Part shown: in pieces, positions 37,801 through 44,833 of the stretch | Layout of the letters: every line of letters begins with the position of its first letter | Position numbering within the stretch: position 1 is the first letter of the stretch | Notes under the pieces: model-generated | Told to the model about the DNA's origin: nothing | The model's database searches: none | Seen by the model: the letters and a program-made list of their open reading frames with translations, nothing else | Program-made: the position numbers and the translations under genes | NCBI GenBank assembly: GCA_963205185.1 | Contig: CAUJHZ010000057.1 | Coordinates: 1-56,051 of the forward strand | Source of the DNA: Planctomycetota bacterium | GTDB taxonomy: Bacteria > Planctomycetota > Phycisphaerae > Phycisphaerales > UBA5793 | Reading direction: 5' to 3' | Length of the DNA: 56,051 bases

Positions 37801-38111
37801 CGCAGCCCGAAACTGTGAAATGTCGAAGCGATCAGCCGCTCGGCCAGCGAGGGCGAGCCGAGCATCGACGCCAGGCGCGTGCGCATCTCCTCGGCGGCCT
37901 TATTCGTAAACGTCAGGGCGAGGATCGTCTCGGGCTCGACGCCGTCTTCGTTGATGAGCCGGCAGATGCGATGGGTGATGACGTGCGTTTTGCCCGTGCC
38001 GGGCCCGGCGAGGACGATGAGCGGTCCGTCGCGGTAGTAGACGGCTTCGCGCTGTGCCTCGTTGAGCGGCAGGCGCGCCGCCTCTTCGATTCCCGCCGGT
38101 TCATCGACCAT
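34824..38111 (-). CDS. UvrD/PcrA-type helicase fused to a PD-(D/E)XK nuclease
   Basis: The 1095-residue protein has all SF1A helicase motifs: Q-motif LNEAQREAV, Walker A LAGPGTGKTHV, Walker B IIVDEFQDVNP, motif III GDDDQAIYAFRG, motif V TAHGSKGLEFETVF and motif VI VAMTRARRRLVLL. The C-terminal third is a RecB/AddB-like nuclease with GSIIHRSLE, RIDRIDLDDAGIHVIDYKTG (catalytic D and D-x-K) at ~970-995. Cysteines at CPRC (~855) and three or more near the end (CCWEAGERCGRC) fit an AddB/AdnB-like Fe-S staple. The single-chain length equals mycobacterial AdnA. It likely processes double-strand DNA ends. Confidence 0.9.
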   Translation of the reverse strand: MVDEPAGIEEAARLPLNEAQREAVYYRDGPLIVLAGPGTGKTHVITHRICRLINEDGVEPETILALTFTNKAAEEMRTRLASMLGSPSLAERLIASTFHSFGLRLVRQFGDRAGLRAEPDHIDEAQQKALMRRVVDETGIGREKWFYDPYSVVPIALDFVSEARNYAVFPAAALDYAQQWLTRARENDAGLDGEDLIAEQARADRFMSLARLYDAYERLCRQRGVVTFDDLQTLPLQILREHSSLRAIVRSDYRHIIVDEFQDVNPAQVELLKCLAGPAHDLCVVGDDDQAIYAFRGAMQSSFRRFAEHWATTRTITLTENYRSSPVILAGADVIIRGCSDRFAPDKTTVAAGVNRDADEPIEMVRYRGTSGAGPVIGGMIQKAVQDGAAYRDFAVLVRSNTDLERIAASLQVLEIPVEMPERGQAFEHPAVADVLSWMRLLADEHEDTALTRLLLRPPFDLDLPTVAAWHSAHRRGAAEAARAGDEEAAGRPFVHWIISRRPTEAAERFARQYLQLAEVALSQPADALTRAIIHATGALTIDPVDSIEHRARVEQLGRWLAFVSERLGNIDPPRRVGQFIAYLDDLTNGSLDSIPASVESRLDSGFELSDRDAVRLLTAHGSKGLEFETVFIPRVNGQFGYPTMNRSSRDEQLLPEGLTRGQNSTHDDDERRVFFVAMTRARRRLVLLAQTMHDSGRKCSPSVYWDEIEAASSETLPLEMLDAATGDAAIEAPLGAGGEISKPNRSVRDRLKLNLRSEIFSLLHDLSDPALPTGQLAPLRDRLRAAALQLPVLAAESPARLRAVLAAADAPDRASLEALVEVLERDEPLVPLIPGPKAPLELNFSELDLYLHCPRCYWLRHVVGVPEAQRAAANFGSIIHRSLEFFYERLRQAENNPEHLALPGVEDLIQIGQDAYDEMRPPEDIRSREMAERIERALRLYHDRMHSPNLHVLHTEERIRFPYQCNGQTHYITARIDRIDLDDAGIHVIDYKTGRPTKSRLEPSKADLQLGIYYMAAVDRFGPESVGTAEYWLTQTNQRGVLDFRSIDLKRICAKIDEAVCGILECCWEAGERCGRCEELLTGTQAGPPERDDE

Positions 38112-38138
38112 CGACTCATTGTAACCGATGCCCGCCGA

Positions 38139-38525
38139 TCAGAGCAGACGAATCAGCGCCAGCGCCGCGCGCGCGGCGGCGGCCCAGATTTCCTGGGGCC
38201 GGGCGGACTGCGCCACCTGCTCGGCGAGATCCGCCCGGAGACGGCGCGACTCGGCAATGTCGAAGCCCGCGTCGATCGCCGGTCGATTCAGCCGGCTGGC
38301 AAGCAGACTCAGGCCCGAGGTCAGCGCGCGATCCAGCCGCTCGCCCGCCTGTTCGTGCCGCGCCAGGCGCCGCTCGAGCGTGAGCAGCGTCACCTGGTCG
38401 GCGGCGAACTGCTCAAGCAGCGATCGCACGAGCGCGGCCTGCTCAGGCGCGAGCGTCACCGGTCCCGTCGAATCAAGCGCGATGGCCAGAGCGTCGGCGT
38501 CGATGTTGGTGATGTCGTGGTTCAC
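38139..38525 (-). CDS. Hypothetical helical protein
   Basis: The 128-residue protein is predicted almost all helical and leucine/alanine-rich (TLAPEQAALVRSLLEQFAADQVTLLTLERRLARHEQ). There is no signal or membrane segment and no family I recognise. GTG at 38525 overlaps the upstream lipoprotein stop (GTGA), and the helicase-nuclease gene starts 27 bp after its stop, so all three are probably co-transcribed. Confidence 0.65.
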   Translation of the reverse strand: MNHDITNIDADALAIALDSTGPVTLAPEQAALVRSLLEQFAADQVTLLTLERRLARHEQAGERLDRALTSGLSLLASRLNRPAIDAGFDIAESRRLRADLAEQVAQSARPQEIWAAAARAALALIRLL

Positions 38526-39268
38526 TGGTCATTGCTCCTTGCGGTTGTGTTCGCTTGTGCATTCGGGGCGGGCAGCAGGGTCTCGATGAGCGCTCGCGTC
38601 GAGTCGCGCAACTGCTCATCCTCAATCAGGCGCGCGGCCTGGGTGGCGGCGGCGCGCCATGGCAGCGGCTCGGCTCGGCGCGCGGCCGTGGCGCTTCGCA
38701 CAGCAGCGGTCAGTTCGACGGCTTCATCGAGCAGGGCCCGGGCGGCGGCGCTGTGGGCGTCGAGCCTCTCGAGCAGCGCGCGGCGCATCTCCTGCAGCCG
38801 CTGCCAGCGCGCGAAGCGCTCGATCAGTCGCTGCTCGGCGGCCTGCCGCGGCTCGGGCGAGAGTTCGGCCGCCGCGCCCGCATCTGAAACGAGTCGCAGC
38901 GCATCCTGGATCGAGAGCCCGCCGCTTCTGATCTCCTCGATGACGGCATTGTCCGAGCCCTCGCGCAGCAGGCGCTCGATGAGCGCTTCATCCGGCCCGC
39001 CCGCCGCCGCGGCCAGCGCATCGACGTCGAGCAGCAGCGCCAGCCGCAGCCGCTCTGCCGCCGCGTCGCACACGGCCCGCGTCAGGTCGGTCGTCACGGC
39101 CGTCGATTCGGCTTCATGCGCCAGTATGCGCTGGTGAATGTCATCCAGCGCATCGAGCGCGGCTGATGGATCGGACGACGGCGCCGCGCAGGAGGAAGGG
39201 ATGAGCAGCAGCGCCAGGGCCACGAAGCGCCGTGACGCAACCGGCGAGGCGAGGAAGATTCGATGCAT
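38522..39268 (-). CDS. Putative lipoprotein, helical
   Basis: The 248-residue protein has a lipoprotein-like signal (FVALALLLIPSSC, Cys ~24). The mature part is a long helical, Ala/Leu/Arg-rich region that may form coiled coils (IERFARWQRLQEMRRALLERL). I use ATG 39268, where the signal peptide begins, rather than the farther 39298. It is coupled to the 38139-38525 gene and lies two genes before the helicase. Function unknown. Confidence 0.62.
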   Translation of the reverse strand: MHRIFLASPVASRRFVALALLLIPSSCAAPSSDPSAALDALDDIHQRILAHEAESTAVTTDLTRAVCDAAAERLRLALLLDVDALAAAAGGPDEALIERLLREGSDNAVIEEIRSGGLSIQDALRLVSDAGAAAELSPEPRQAAEQRLIERFARWQRLQEMRRALLERLDAHSAAARALLDEAVELTAAVRSATAARRAEPLPWRAAATQAARLIEDEQLRDSTRALIETLLPAPNAQANTTARSNDQ

Positions 39269-39500
39269 GGTTCGTGCTCCAGTTGAAATGGCCTGCACTA
39301 ACCGCAGGATGGAGCACGGGCGAGAGAATGCAAGAAGCGATTGCGGCGGGCGGCTGATTCCGGCAGTCGGGGGCGCATTTGCGGCCGCCGCGCGCGCACG
39401 AAGCCGCGCCGCCCAATGAACATCCCCCGCCTCGCGGGCGACTGCCTCAGCAGCGACCGGCGAAACGGGGGATGAGTTGATTCAGACCCGTTGGACTCGA

Positions 39501-39806
39501 TCAGGGAATCGGGCGGCGGTTGAGCCGGCTGGGCCGATCCCAGTACCACGCGTTGATCCAGTCTTCCCAGAACATGCGGCTGTCGTAGTTGAAGCGCCGC
39601 GTGATGCGACCGGCCGTGTCGTCGGGACGATCCGTCACGGTCAGCAGTTCGGGTGTGTGGTTCCAGTAGACGTCGTCGTTGATCTGCTGAGGATCGACGC
39701 GGCTGGCCTCTTCAAGGCTGGCCTCGTCGTTGGACTCGCAGCCGATCATCGCGGCGGCAAGGACCCCGATCGTGAGCAGACGGAAACACATGGCGTTTCG
39801 TGACAT
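39501..39806 (-). CDS. Small lipoprotein
   Basis: The 101-residue protein has a lipobox (GVLAAAMIGC, Cys ~23). The acidic mature part has an aromatic end (FWEDWINAWYWDRPSRLNRRP). Start ATG 39806 is chosen for the signal peptide. The gap to the next gene (232 bp) suggests its own transcript. No known domain. Confidence 0.6.
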   Translation of the reverse strand: MSRNAMCFRLLTIGVLAAAMIGCESNDEASLEEASRVDPQQINDDVYWNHTPELLTVTDRPDDTAGRITRRFNYDSRMFWEDWINAWYWDRPSRLNRRPIP

Positions 39807-40211
39807 GGCTTTTCTCGCTGGGTTGGGATAGCGCTCTTCCACCGCACGTCAGACTGTGTTCTAGCCCGCGCCCGGCGGCGTGTCAACCGGACGGAACCGG
39901 GCCAACTGTTCAGCCGGATGCTCAGTCCGGCCGAGTCTGGTCGCAAAATCGGCGGGAAAGGGACCGAATGACTCGCACCGCCGGGCGAATGGCGTAAGAT
40001 GTCGGCGGATCGCTTTTCCGTGTCGGCCGGGTGGTTCGCGCCAACATGCTCGAACCGTTTATAGCCCCATGGGAGCACGATCTGAGTTTCGGGGCGAAAA
40101 CCAGGCCTCCAACGAGTGGAAGGTTGCCGCCTCCGAACCGTGCGCCCACCTGCAATTGGGGTTCGAGCGTCTTGCCCGACTGCCCGGCTCGATGCGATTG
40201 AGATTCAACAG

Positions 40212-40241
40212 GACCTGCCCCACCGGGCGGGTCTTTGTTTT
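40212..40241 (+). terminator. Intrinsic terminator 44 bp upstream of the serine acetyltransferase gene
   Basis: GACCTGCCC (40212-40220), loop CACC, GGGCGGGTC (40225-40233) and TTTGTTTT (40234-40241) make a textbook terminator with one T-G wobble pair. No gene on the plus strand precedes it within 39807-40211. It therefore either ends a small RNA or attenuates the gene that follows. Confidence 0.75.
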
Positions 40242-40284
40242 CGACCGCGACCTGCCGCGTGGCGCCGCCTTACGATTGCCCGGC

Positions 40285-41241
40285 ATGCCCAACGCCCCTG
40301 AACTTCCCGCCCAGACCGTCGAGCGGATCGTCGATTCGATCCGGCTGACCGTCAACACGCGCCACCTCGCGCCGACGCACCTGCCCAATACCGACACGAT
40401 CATCCGCCTGCTCGAGGAGATCCGCGCGCTGATTTTCCCGGGATTCTTCGGCTCGCGCACGCTCAGCGCCGAATCGCTCGCCGGGCACGTGCGCGACGCG
40501 GCCGAGCGCGTCGCGGCCGACCTGTGCCGGCAGATCGAAGCGTCGCTGGCCTACATGGAAGTCCTCGATCACGGCGGCGAATCGCGGGCCGGCGCGGCGT
40601 GCCAGCGGCGGGCCCGCGAACTGACGCTGGCGTTTCTCGATCGCCTGCCCGAGATCCGCCGGCTCCTCGCGCTCGACGTGCAGGCGGCCTACGACGGCGA
40701 CCCGGCAGCGCGGCACACCGATGAGATCATCTTCTCGTACCCCGGCGTCAAAGCGCTGACGATCCACCGCGTGGCGCACGAACTCTACCGCCTCGATGTG
40801 CCGCTGCTGCCGCGCATCATGAGCGAGCACGCGCACACGATGACGGGCATCGACATTCATCCCGGCGCGAGCATCGGCGAGGCGTTCTTCATCGACCACG
40901 GCACGGGGGTGGTGGTCGGAGAGACGACGCAGATCGGCCGCAACTGCCGCCTGTACCAGGGCGTGACGCTGGGCGCGCGGAGTTTTCCGACCGATGGCGG
41001 CGGGCGACTCATCCGCGGCCGCAAGCGGCACCCGACGCTGGGCGATCGCGTCATCGTCTACGCCGCGGCCACGATCCTCGGCGGCGACACGGTGATCGGC
41101 GACGATTGCGTGATCGGCGGCGGCGTGTTTCTCACGCGATCCGTCCCCGACGGCTTTGTCGTGCAGGCGTCGCGGCCGGAGCTGCGCGAGCGGCCGGATC
41201 CCACGACCGGCCCGTTCGAGTGGGGCGGCTCGGGGATCTGA
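40285..41241 (+). CDS. Serine O-acetyltransferase (EpsC/CysE family)
   Basis: The enzyme acetylates L-serine for cysteine synthesis. The 318-residue protein has an N-terminal helical region and a left-handed beta-helix of hexapeptide repeats: GIDIHPGASIGEAFFIDHGTGVVVGETTQIGRN, then LGARSFPTDG and GDRVIVYAAATILGGDTVIGDDCVIGGGV. The catalytic His-Asp pair is in HPGA and DHGTG. ATG 40285 is chosen because the frame upstream has no conserved residues and contains the terminator at 40212-40241. That terminator suggests control of its expression. Confidence 0.88.
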   Translation: MPNAPELPAQTVERIVDSIRLTVNTRHLAPTHLPNTDTIIRLLEEIRALIFPGFFGSRTLSAESLAGHVRDAAERVAADLCRQIEASLAYMEVLDHGGESRAGAACQRRARELTLAFLDRLPEIRRLLALDVQAAYDGDPAARHTDEIIFSYPGVKALTIHRVAHELYRLDVPLLPRIMSEHAHTMTGIDIHPGASIGEAFFIDHGTGVVVGETTQIGRNCRLYQGVTLGARSFPTDGGGRLIRGRKRHPTLGDRVIVYAAATILGGDTVIGDDCVIGGGVFLTRSVPDGFVVQASRPELRERPDPTTGPFEWGGSGI

Positions 41242-41305
41242 TGAGCAGATGAAAGCCGGGCCCGCGGTGCCGGGACTGTTCGACGGAGATCGAATCATGG
41301 TCGGG

Positions 41306-41335
41306 CTGTCACTGGCGCGGGGCGGCGACTATGAT
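41306..41335 (+). promoter_or_regulatory. Promoter candidate for tRNA-Pro
   Basis: CTGTCA (41306-41311) is followed by TATGAT (41330-41335) with 18 bases between. Transcription would begin ~20 bases before the tRNA. Confidence 0.4.
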
Positions 41336-41362
41336 CGCATCCGGCCGCCCTGCGCGGCCGCA

Positions 41363-41437
41363 CGGGGCGTAGCGCAGCTTGGTTAGCGCGTCTGACTGGG
41401 GGTCAGAAGGTCGGAGGTTCAAATCCTCTCGCCCCGA
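41363..41437 (+). tRNA. tRNA-Pro (anticodon GGG)
   Basis: Acceptor CGGGGCG/CGCCCCG, D-arm GCGC-AGCTTGGTTA-GCGC, anticodon arm TCTGA-CTGGGGG-TCAGA giving GGG, T-arm GGAGG-TTCAAAT-CCTCT, discriminator A; CCA not encoded. Its last 30 bases are repeated perfectly at 41715-41744, 307 bp downstream, on the far side of a GIY-YIG gene. Confidence 0.95.
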
Positions 41438-41441
41438 TTGA

Positions 41442-41696
41442 ATGTTTTGGGTGTACGTGTTGCAGAGTGCAGCGACCGGGCGGCGGTATACGGGCTCGAC
41501 GAGTGATCTTGATCGTCGATTGAAGCAGCACAACTCCGGGCACAGCCCGGCGACGAGGCACGGTGTGCCTTGGAGATTGATCTACCGCGAAGAGTTTCAG
41601 ACCCGAGCGGAGGCCGCTCGGCGCGAACTGTTCTTCAAGACCGGCAAGGGACGTGAGGAACTGGAGCGCCGCATCGACGGCACAGCCCCGGGTTAG
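41442..41696 (+). CDS. GIY-YIG nuclease (URI-type), between two tRNA copies
   Basis: The 84-residue protein is a single GIY-YIG domain of the URI group. WVYVLQ stands at the GIY position, RRYTGST at YIG, then SDLDRRLKQHNSG with the catalytic Arg25 or Arg26, and a C-terminal RAEAARRELFFKTGKG with the metal-binding Glu. The ATG begins four bases after tRNA-Pro with no Shine-Dalgarno, and its stop codon TAG lies inside the next tRNA-like copy (GGTTAGCGCG). Related genes occur as mobile or orphan endonucleases; its target may be the tRNA gene itself. Confidence 0.85.
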   Translation: MFWVYVLQSAATGRRYTGSTSDLDRRLKQHNSGHSPATRHGVPWRLIYREEFQTRAEAARRELFFKTGKGREELERRIDGTAPG

Positions 41697-41747
41697 CGCG
41701 GCCGCCGCGGCGGCAGGTCGGAGGTTCAAATCCTCTCGCCCCGATTC
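41680..41747 (+). pseudogene. Partial duplicate of tRNA-Pro with replaced anticodon arm
   Basis: GGTTAGCGCG (41691-41700) and the 32-bp segment AGGTCGGAGG...CCCCGATT (41715-41746) repeat tRNA-Pro perfectly. Between them the 17-base anticodon arm is replaced by the 14-base palindrome GCCGCCGCGGCGGC. The 5' acceptor strand is missing, so it cannot be a working tRNA. It overlaps the 3' end of the GIY-YIG gene. Confidence 0.85.
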
Positions 41748-41855
41748 GCGTGCAGCGAATAGAGCAGGTGAACAGGGGAAAGAGCCGGCTCGCCCGTGCG
41801 GCGCTCGCGGCCAAGGCCCCATTACCTGCGGTTACCTGATCCCCAGGCAAAAACG

Positions 41856-41887
41856 AACACGCCCCGCGATGGCTCGCGGGGCGTGTT
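41856..41887 (-). terminator. Terminator of prepilin-like gene (41912)
   Basis: A 14-bp perfect stem (AACACGCCCCGCGA/TCGCGGGGCGTGTT) with loop GCCA on the minus strand, followed by CGTTTTTG. It is nearly identical to the hairpin at 43339-43370. Confidence 0.85.
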
Positions 41888-41911
41888 GATGTTCTCAGAT
41901 GGCGGCGACGA

Positions 41912-42886
41912 TCAGTCGTTGAAGTCGCGGCCGCGGACGCCGTACTTGGTGGCGCCGTAGTAGTACTGCAGCGGATCGCCGGGCTGGAGCGCCTCGTCGG
42001 TCCAACCCATGCGGTTGGTCAGCGGGATGTACAGCTTCGGGTTGTAGTTTTCGGTGAGCGAGGCGGTGCGCTTGTCGGCGCTGCCGTCGAAGAAGAGCAC
42101 CGTGGCCTGGAGGTCACGCTCGTTGTAGCCGTGGGTCGGCTGCTCGTGGAAAGCGTTGACTTCCCACACGTAGACCTTCTGGGTGGGGAACTTGACTTCT
42201 TCCTTGCGGAGGTAGCGGCGGCCGGGCGTGTTGATGTTCGACGGGCCGTTGTTCGCCTGATTGCTGTTGTTGTAGTGCTGGTTCTCGACGAGGATTTCGC
42301 CGATACGGGCGTCGGTGAACATGGTGGGATCCCAGAACGCCGCATCGGTCATCAGGTAGGAGATGCGGTGAATCGTGGTCTGGAACTGGTCCCGGGTTTC
42401 CTTGGCCTTGACGGAGTAGAAGCGGTCATCGGGGCAGAAGAAGACGTCGTCGTAGACGGCCTTGGAGGTCTCCTGCTTGGCGACGTACTTCGCCATGGCG
42501 CAGAACCAGTAGCGGTTCAGGGCGCCGTAGTGCATGACGCCGGCGCCAAGTTCCGGCGGCCAGCCGAACAGTTCGGCCCACATTGGGCTGAAGTGCGGAC
42601 GGCTGCCCTTGATCAGGCCGCTGTTTTGCGTGAAGATGGTCTCGCAGACGGTGCCGTTGGAGATGACGCCGTTCCACTCCTGGCTGTAGGTTTCCAGGCC
42701 GATGCCGATGTTGCGCAGGTTGCCCAGGCACTTGGTCGCGCGGGCGGCGGCTCGAGCCCGGGCCAGGGCCGGCAGGAGCAGGCCGATGAGCAGGGCGATG
42801 ACGGAGATGACCACGAGCAGTTCGATCAGGGTGAATCCCCGCTTCGATCTGCCCCGCGCGAGGCGTCGTGAGACGTGGCTGAGCAT
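41912..42886 (-). CDS. Type IV prepilin-like (type II secretion pseudopilin-like) protein, copy 2
   Basis: The 324-residue protein has the prepilin-peptidase signal [30 protein letters not shown] (cut after Gly17; Glu at +5). The C-terminal part is a planctomycete-type prepilin head domain ([46 protein letters not shown]). GAAAGGTC precedes ATG. It is a near-duplicate of the gene at 43395. It would assemble in a pilus- or pseudopilus-like structure; the prepilin peptidase is not in this window. Confidence 0.88.
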   Translation of the reverse strand: MLSHVSRRLARGRSKRGFTLIELLVVISVIALLIGLLLPALARARAAARATKCLGNLRNIGIGLETYSQEWNGVISNGTVCETIFTQNSGLIKGSRPHFSPMWAELFGWPPELGAGVMHYGALNRYWFCAMAKYVAKQETSKAVYDDVFFCPDDRFYSVKAKETRDQFQTTIHRISYLMTDAAFWDPTMFTDARIGEILVENQHYNNSNQANNGPSNINTPGRRYLRKEEVKFPTQKVYVWEVNAFHEQPTHGYNERDLQATVLFFDGSADKRTASLTENYNPKLYIPLTNRMGWTDEALQPGDPLQYYYGATKYGVRGRDFND

Positions 42887-43338
42887 GGCAGTGACCTTTC
42901 GTTTGCGTACTTCGAACTTCGACCGTTGGATAAAACCAGACCCTCATCGGACGGCTACACCACTTGCCGTCCGGGGCCGTTTCTCGTCAAATAGCGCCTA
43001 CTTCCGCTGGCGGAGTGCAGGCCGGACCCCCGGAGTCCCGATTGTGCATTCGGATCCGGCGGGCAGCCGCAAGTTGGCGCACCCCGATTGATTCTAGGGG
43101 TCCGGGGCATCAGTTCCAGCCACCTTCCGCCGGAGCGGCGAAGAAAAAGGAACGTTGGCGCGGAAGGCTACGCAGCGCCGCCGGGGACGGTTCCGGGCAA
43201 TGTCGAGAAAGCCGCTCATTGGCTCGGCTGGAGGTCGAGCGAGCGCAAGCGAGATCGAAATCCCTCCTCCGGCTCTGCGGGGGAGGGAATCACGGTGCGT
43301 CCCTTGTGGAAAGCGGGATTGCCCTGGCCCGGAATTGA
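42887..43338. other. Spacer between the two prepilin-like genes
   Basis: I find no convincing gene in this ~450-bp stretch. It must hold the promoter of the 41912-42886 gene. Frames across 43090-43340 are short and low-complexity. Confidence 0.6.
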
Positions 43339-43370
43339 AGCACGCCCCGCGATTGCTCGCGGGGCGTGCT
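43339..43370 (-). terminator. Terminator of prepilin-like gene (43395)
   Basis: A 14-bp perfect stem (AGCACGCCCCGCGA and complement) with loop GCAA on the minus strand, followed by TCAATTCC. It has the same position relative to its gene as the hairpin at 41856. Confidence 0.75.
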
Positions 43371-43394
43371 GCTGTTCACAGATGGCGGCGACGA

Positions 43395-44375
43395 TCAGTC
43401 GTTGAAGTCGCGGCCGCGGACGCCGTGCTTGGTGGCGCCGTAGTAGTACTGCAGCGGATCGCCGGGCTGGAGCGACTCATCGGTCCATCCCATGCGGTTC
43501 ATGAGCGGGACGTAGAGCCGCGGATTGTAGTTCTCGGTGAGCGAGGCGGTGCGCTTGTCGGCGCTGCCGTCGAAGAACAGAACCGTGGCCTGGAGGTCGC
43601 GCTCGTTGTAGCCGTGGGTCGGCTGCTCGTGGAAAGCGTTGACTTCCCACACGTAGACCTTCTGGGTGGGGAACTTGACCTCTTCCTTGCGGAGGTAGCG
43701 GCGGCCGGGCGTGTTGATGGTGGACGGGCCGTTGGAGGCCGGATTGCCGTTGCCGTCGTTGTAGTGTTGATTCTCGCTGAGGATTTCCGGCAGGCGGGCC
43801 TCGGTGAACATCATGGGATCCCAGAATGCCGCATCGGTCATGAGGTACGAGATGCGATGGATCATGCGGTTGTACTGATCTCGTGTTTCCTTGGCCCGGA
43901 CGGAGTAGAAGCGGTCATCGGGGCAGAAGAAGACGTCGTCGTAGACGGCCTTGGAGGTCTCCTGCTTGGCGATGTACTTCGCCATGGCGCAGAACCAGTA
44001 GCGGTTGAGCACGCCGTAGTGCATGTTGCCGCTTCCCAGTTCCGTTGGCCAGCCAAAGAGTTGGAGCCACGTCGGTTGGAAATACGGTCTGGTACCGACT
44101 TGCTGCCCACCATTCGGCGTGAAGATCAGTTCGGTCACAGTGCCGTTCGCGACAACGCCATTCCATTCCTGACTGTAGGTTTCCAGACCGATGCCGATGT
44201 TGCGCAGGTTGCCCATGCACTTGGTGGCGCGAGCGGCGGCGCGAGCGCGGGCCAGGGCCGGCAGAAGCAGGCCGATGAGCAGCGCGATCACCGAGATCAC
44301 GACGAGCAGTTCGATGAGGGTGAAGCCTCGCTTGCGGACCGCGCTGGTGTTGAGACTGAGTGGTTTGAAGTGCAT
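43395..44375 (-). CDS. Type IV prepilin-like (type II secretion pseudopilin-like) protein, copy 1
   Basis: The 326-residue paralogue has the same [12 protein letters not shown] signal. The last ~110 residues and [14 protein letters not shown] are almost identical to the 41912 gene, while a middle stretch ([26 protein letters not shown]) is diverged. GAAAGGGGA precedes ATG. A promoter candidate lies ~290 bp upstream. Probably a recent tandem duplicate. Confidence 0.88.
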   Translation of the reverse strand: MHFKPLSLNTSAVRKRGFTLIELLVVISVIALLIGLLLPALARARAAARATKCMGNLRNIGIGLETYSQEWNGVVANGTVTELIFTPNGGQQVGTRPYFQPTWLQLFGWPTELGSGNMHYGVLNRYWFCAMAKYIAKQETSKAVYDDVFFCPDDRFYSVRAKETRDQYNRMIHRISYLMTDAAFWDPMMFTEARLPEILSENQHYNDGNGNPASNGPSTINTPGRRYLRKEEVKFPTQKVYVWEVNAFHEQPTHGYNERDLQATVLFFDGSADKRTASLTENYNPRLYVPLMNRMGWTDESLQPGDPLQYYYGATKHGVRGRDFND

Positions 44376-44833
44376 GCCGTCCCCTTTCGAGTGTCGAGAT
44401 TGACCAAGAACCTACCTGCCAAAGCAATGAACATTCCACCGATCGCCAAGGCCGGCGAGCCCCGCCAAACGCGCGAGCAGGCGCGGGTCCTTCGCATCCC
44501 GCGCCAGTGTTCGCCCGATGGCCCGGCCGATTGTCCGGCTCGTTGCCCCAGCCCTTTGTCAGACGCCGCGGCCGCACGCGCAGCCGAGACGAGAGATACC
44601 CCACAAAACCCCGGGCCGATCCCGCCGACGGAGCCGCCGGACAGGGAAGGACCGTATATTGATTCATTCTACCTCAGATTCCATGCATTTGAAACGGAAA
44701 GTCGGAATTTTTGCCAAAAGCCCGCAACCGGCACAGCCGGCGCCTGAGGAGCGGCGTGTGAGAGGCATAAGTGGTTCCGCGGCAGCGGCTTATGATTGGC
44801 GATCCCGCTTGCGACTCGAAGAGCCTGGGGCCG
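44376..44833. other. Spacer, no gene seen
   Basis: Apart from the promoter candidate at 44666-44694, no coding or RNA feature is evident. The plus-strand frame is arginine-rich without a domain. Confidence 0.6.
44666..44694 (-). promoter_or_regulatory. Promoter candidate for the 43395 prepilin-like gene
   Basis: On the minus strand TTTCAA (44689-44694) is followed after 17 bases by TAGAAT (44666-44671), in an AT-rich patch. The untranslated leader would be ~280 nt, which is long. Confidence 0.4.

Noticed and set aside
39880-40284. Upstream extension of the serine acetyltransferase frame
   Set aside because: The added ~135 residues have no family match and span a strong intrinsic terminator; I start the protein at 40285.
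41309-41533. Minus-strand frame across tRNA-Pro giving the SGREDLNLRPSDPQ-type translation
   Set aside because: This is the familiar false protein produced by reading a tRNA gene antisense; it overlaps the tRNA and has no start signals. A second such frame covers the tRNA copy at 41715-41746.
43155-43394. Plus-strand frame entering the prepilin-like gene from the spacer
   Set aside because: It continues antisense through the prepilin gene, so it is a shadow.
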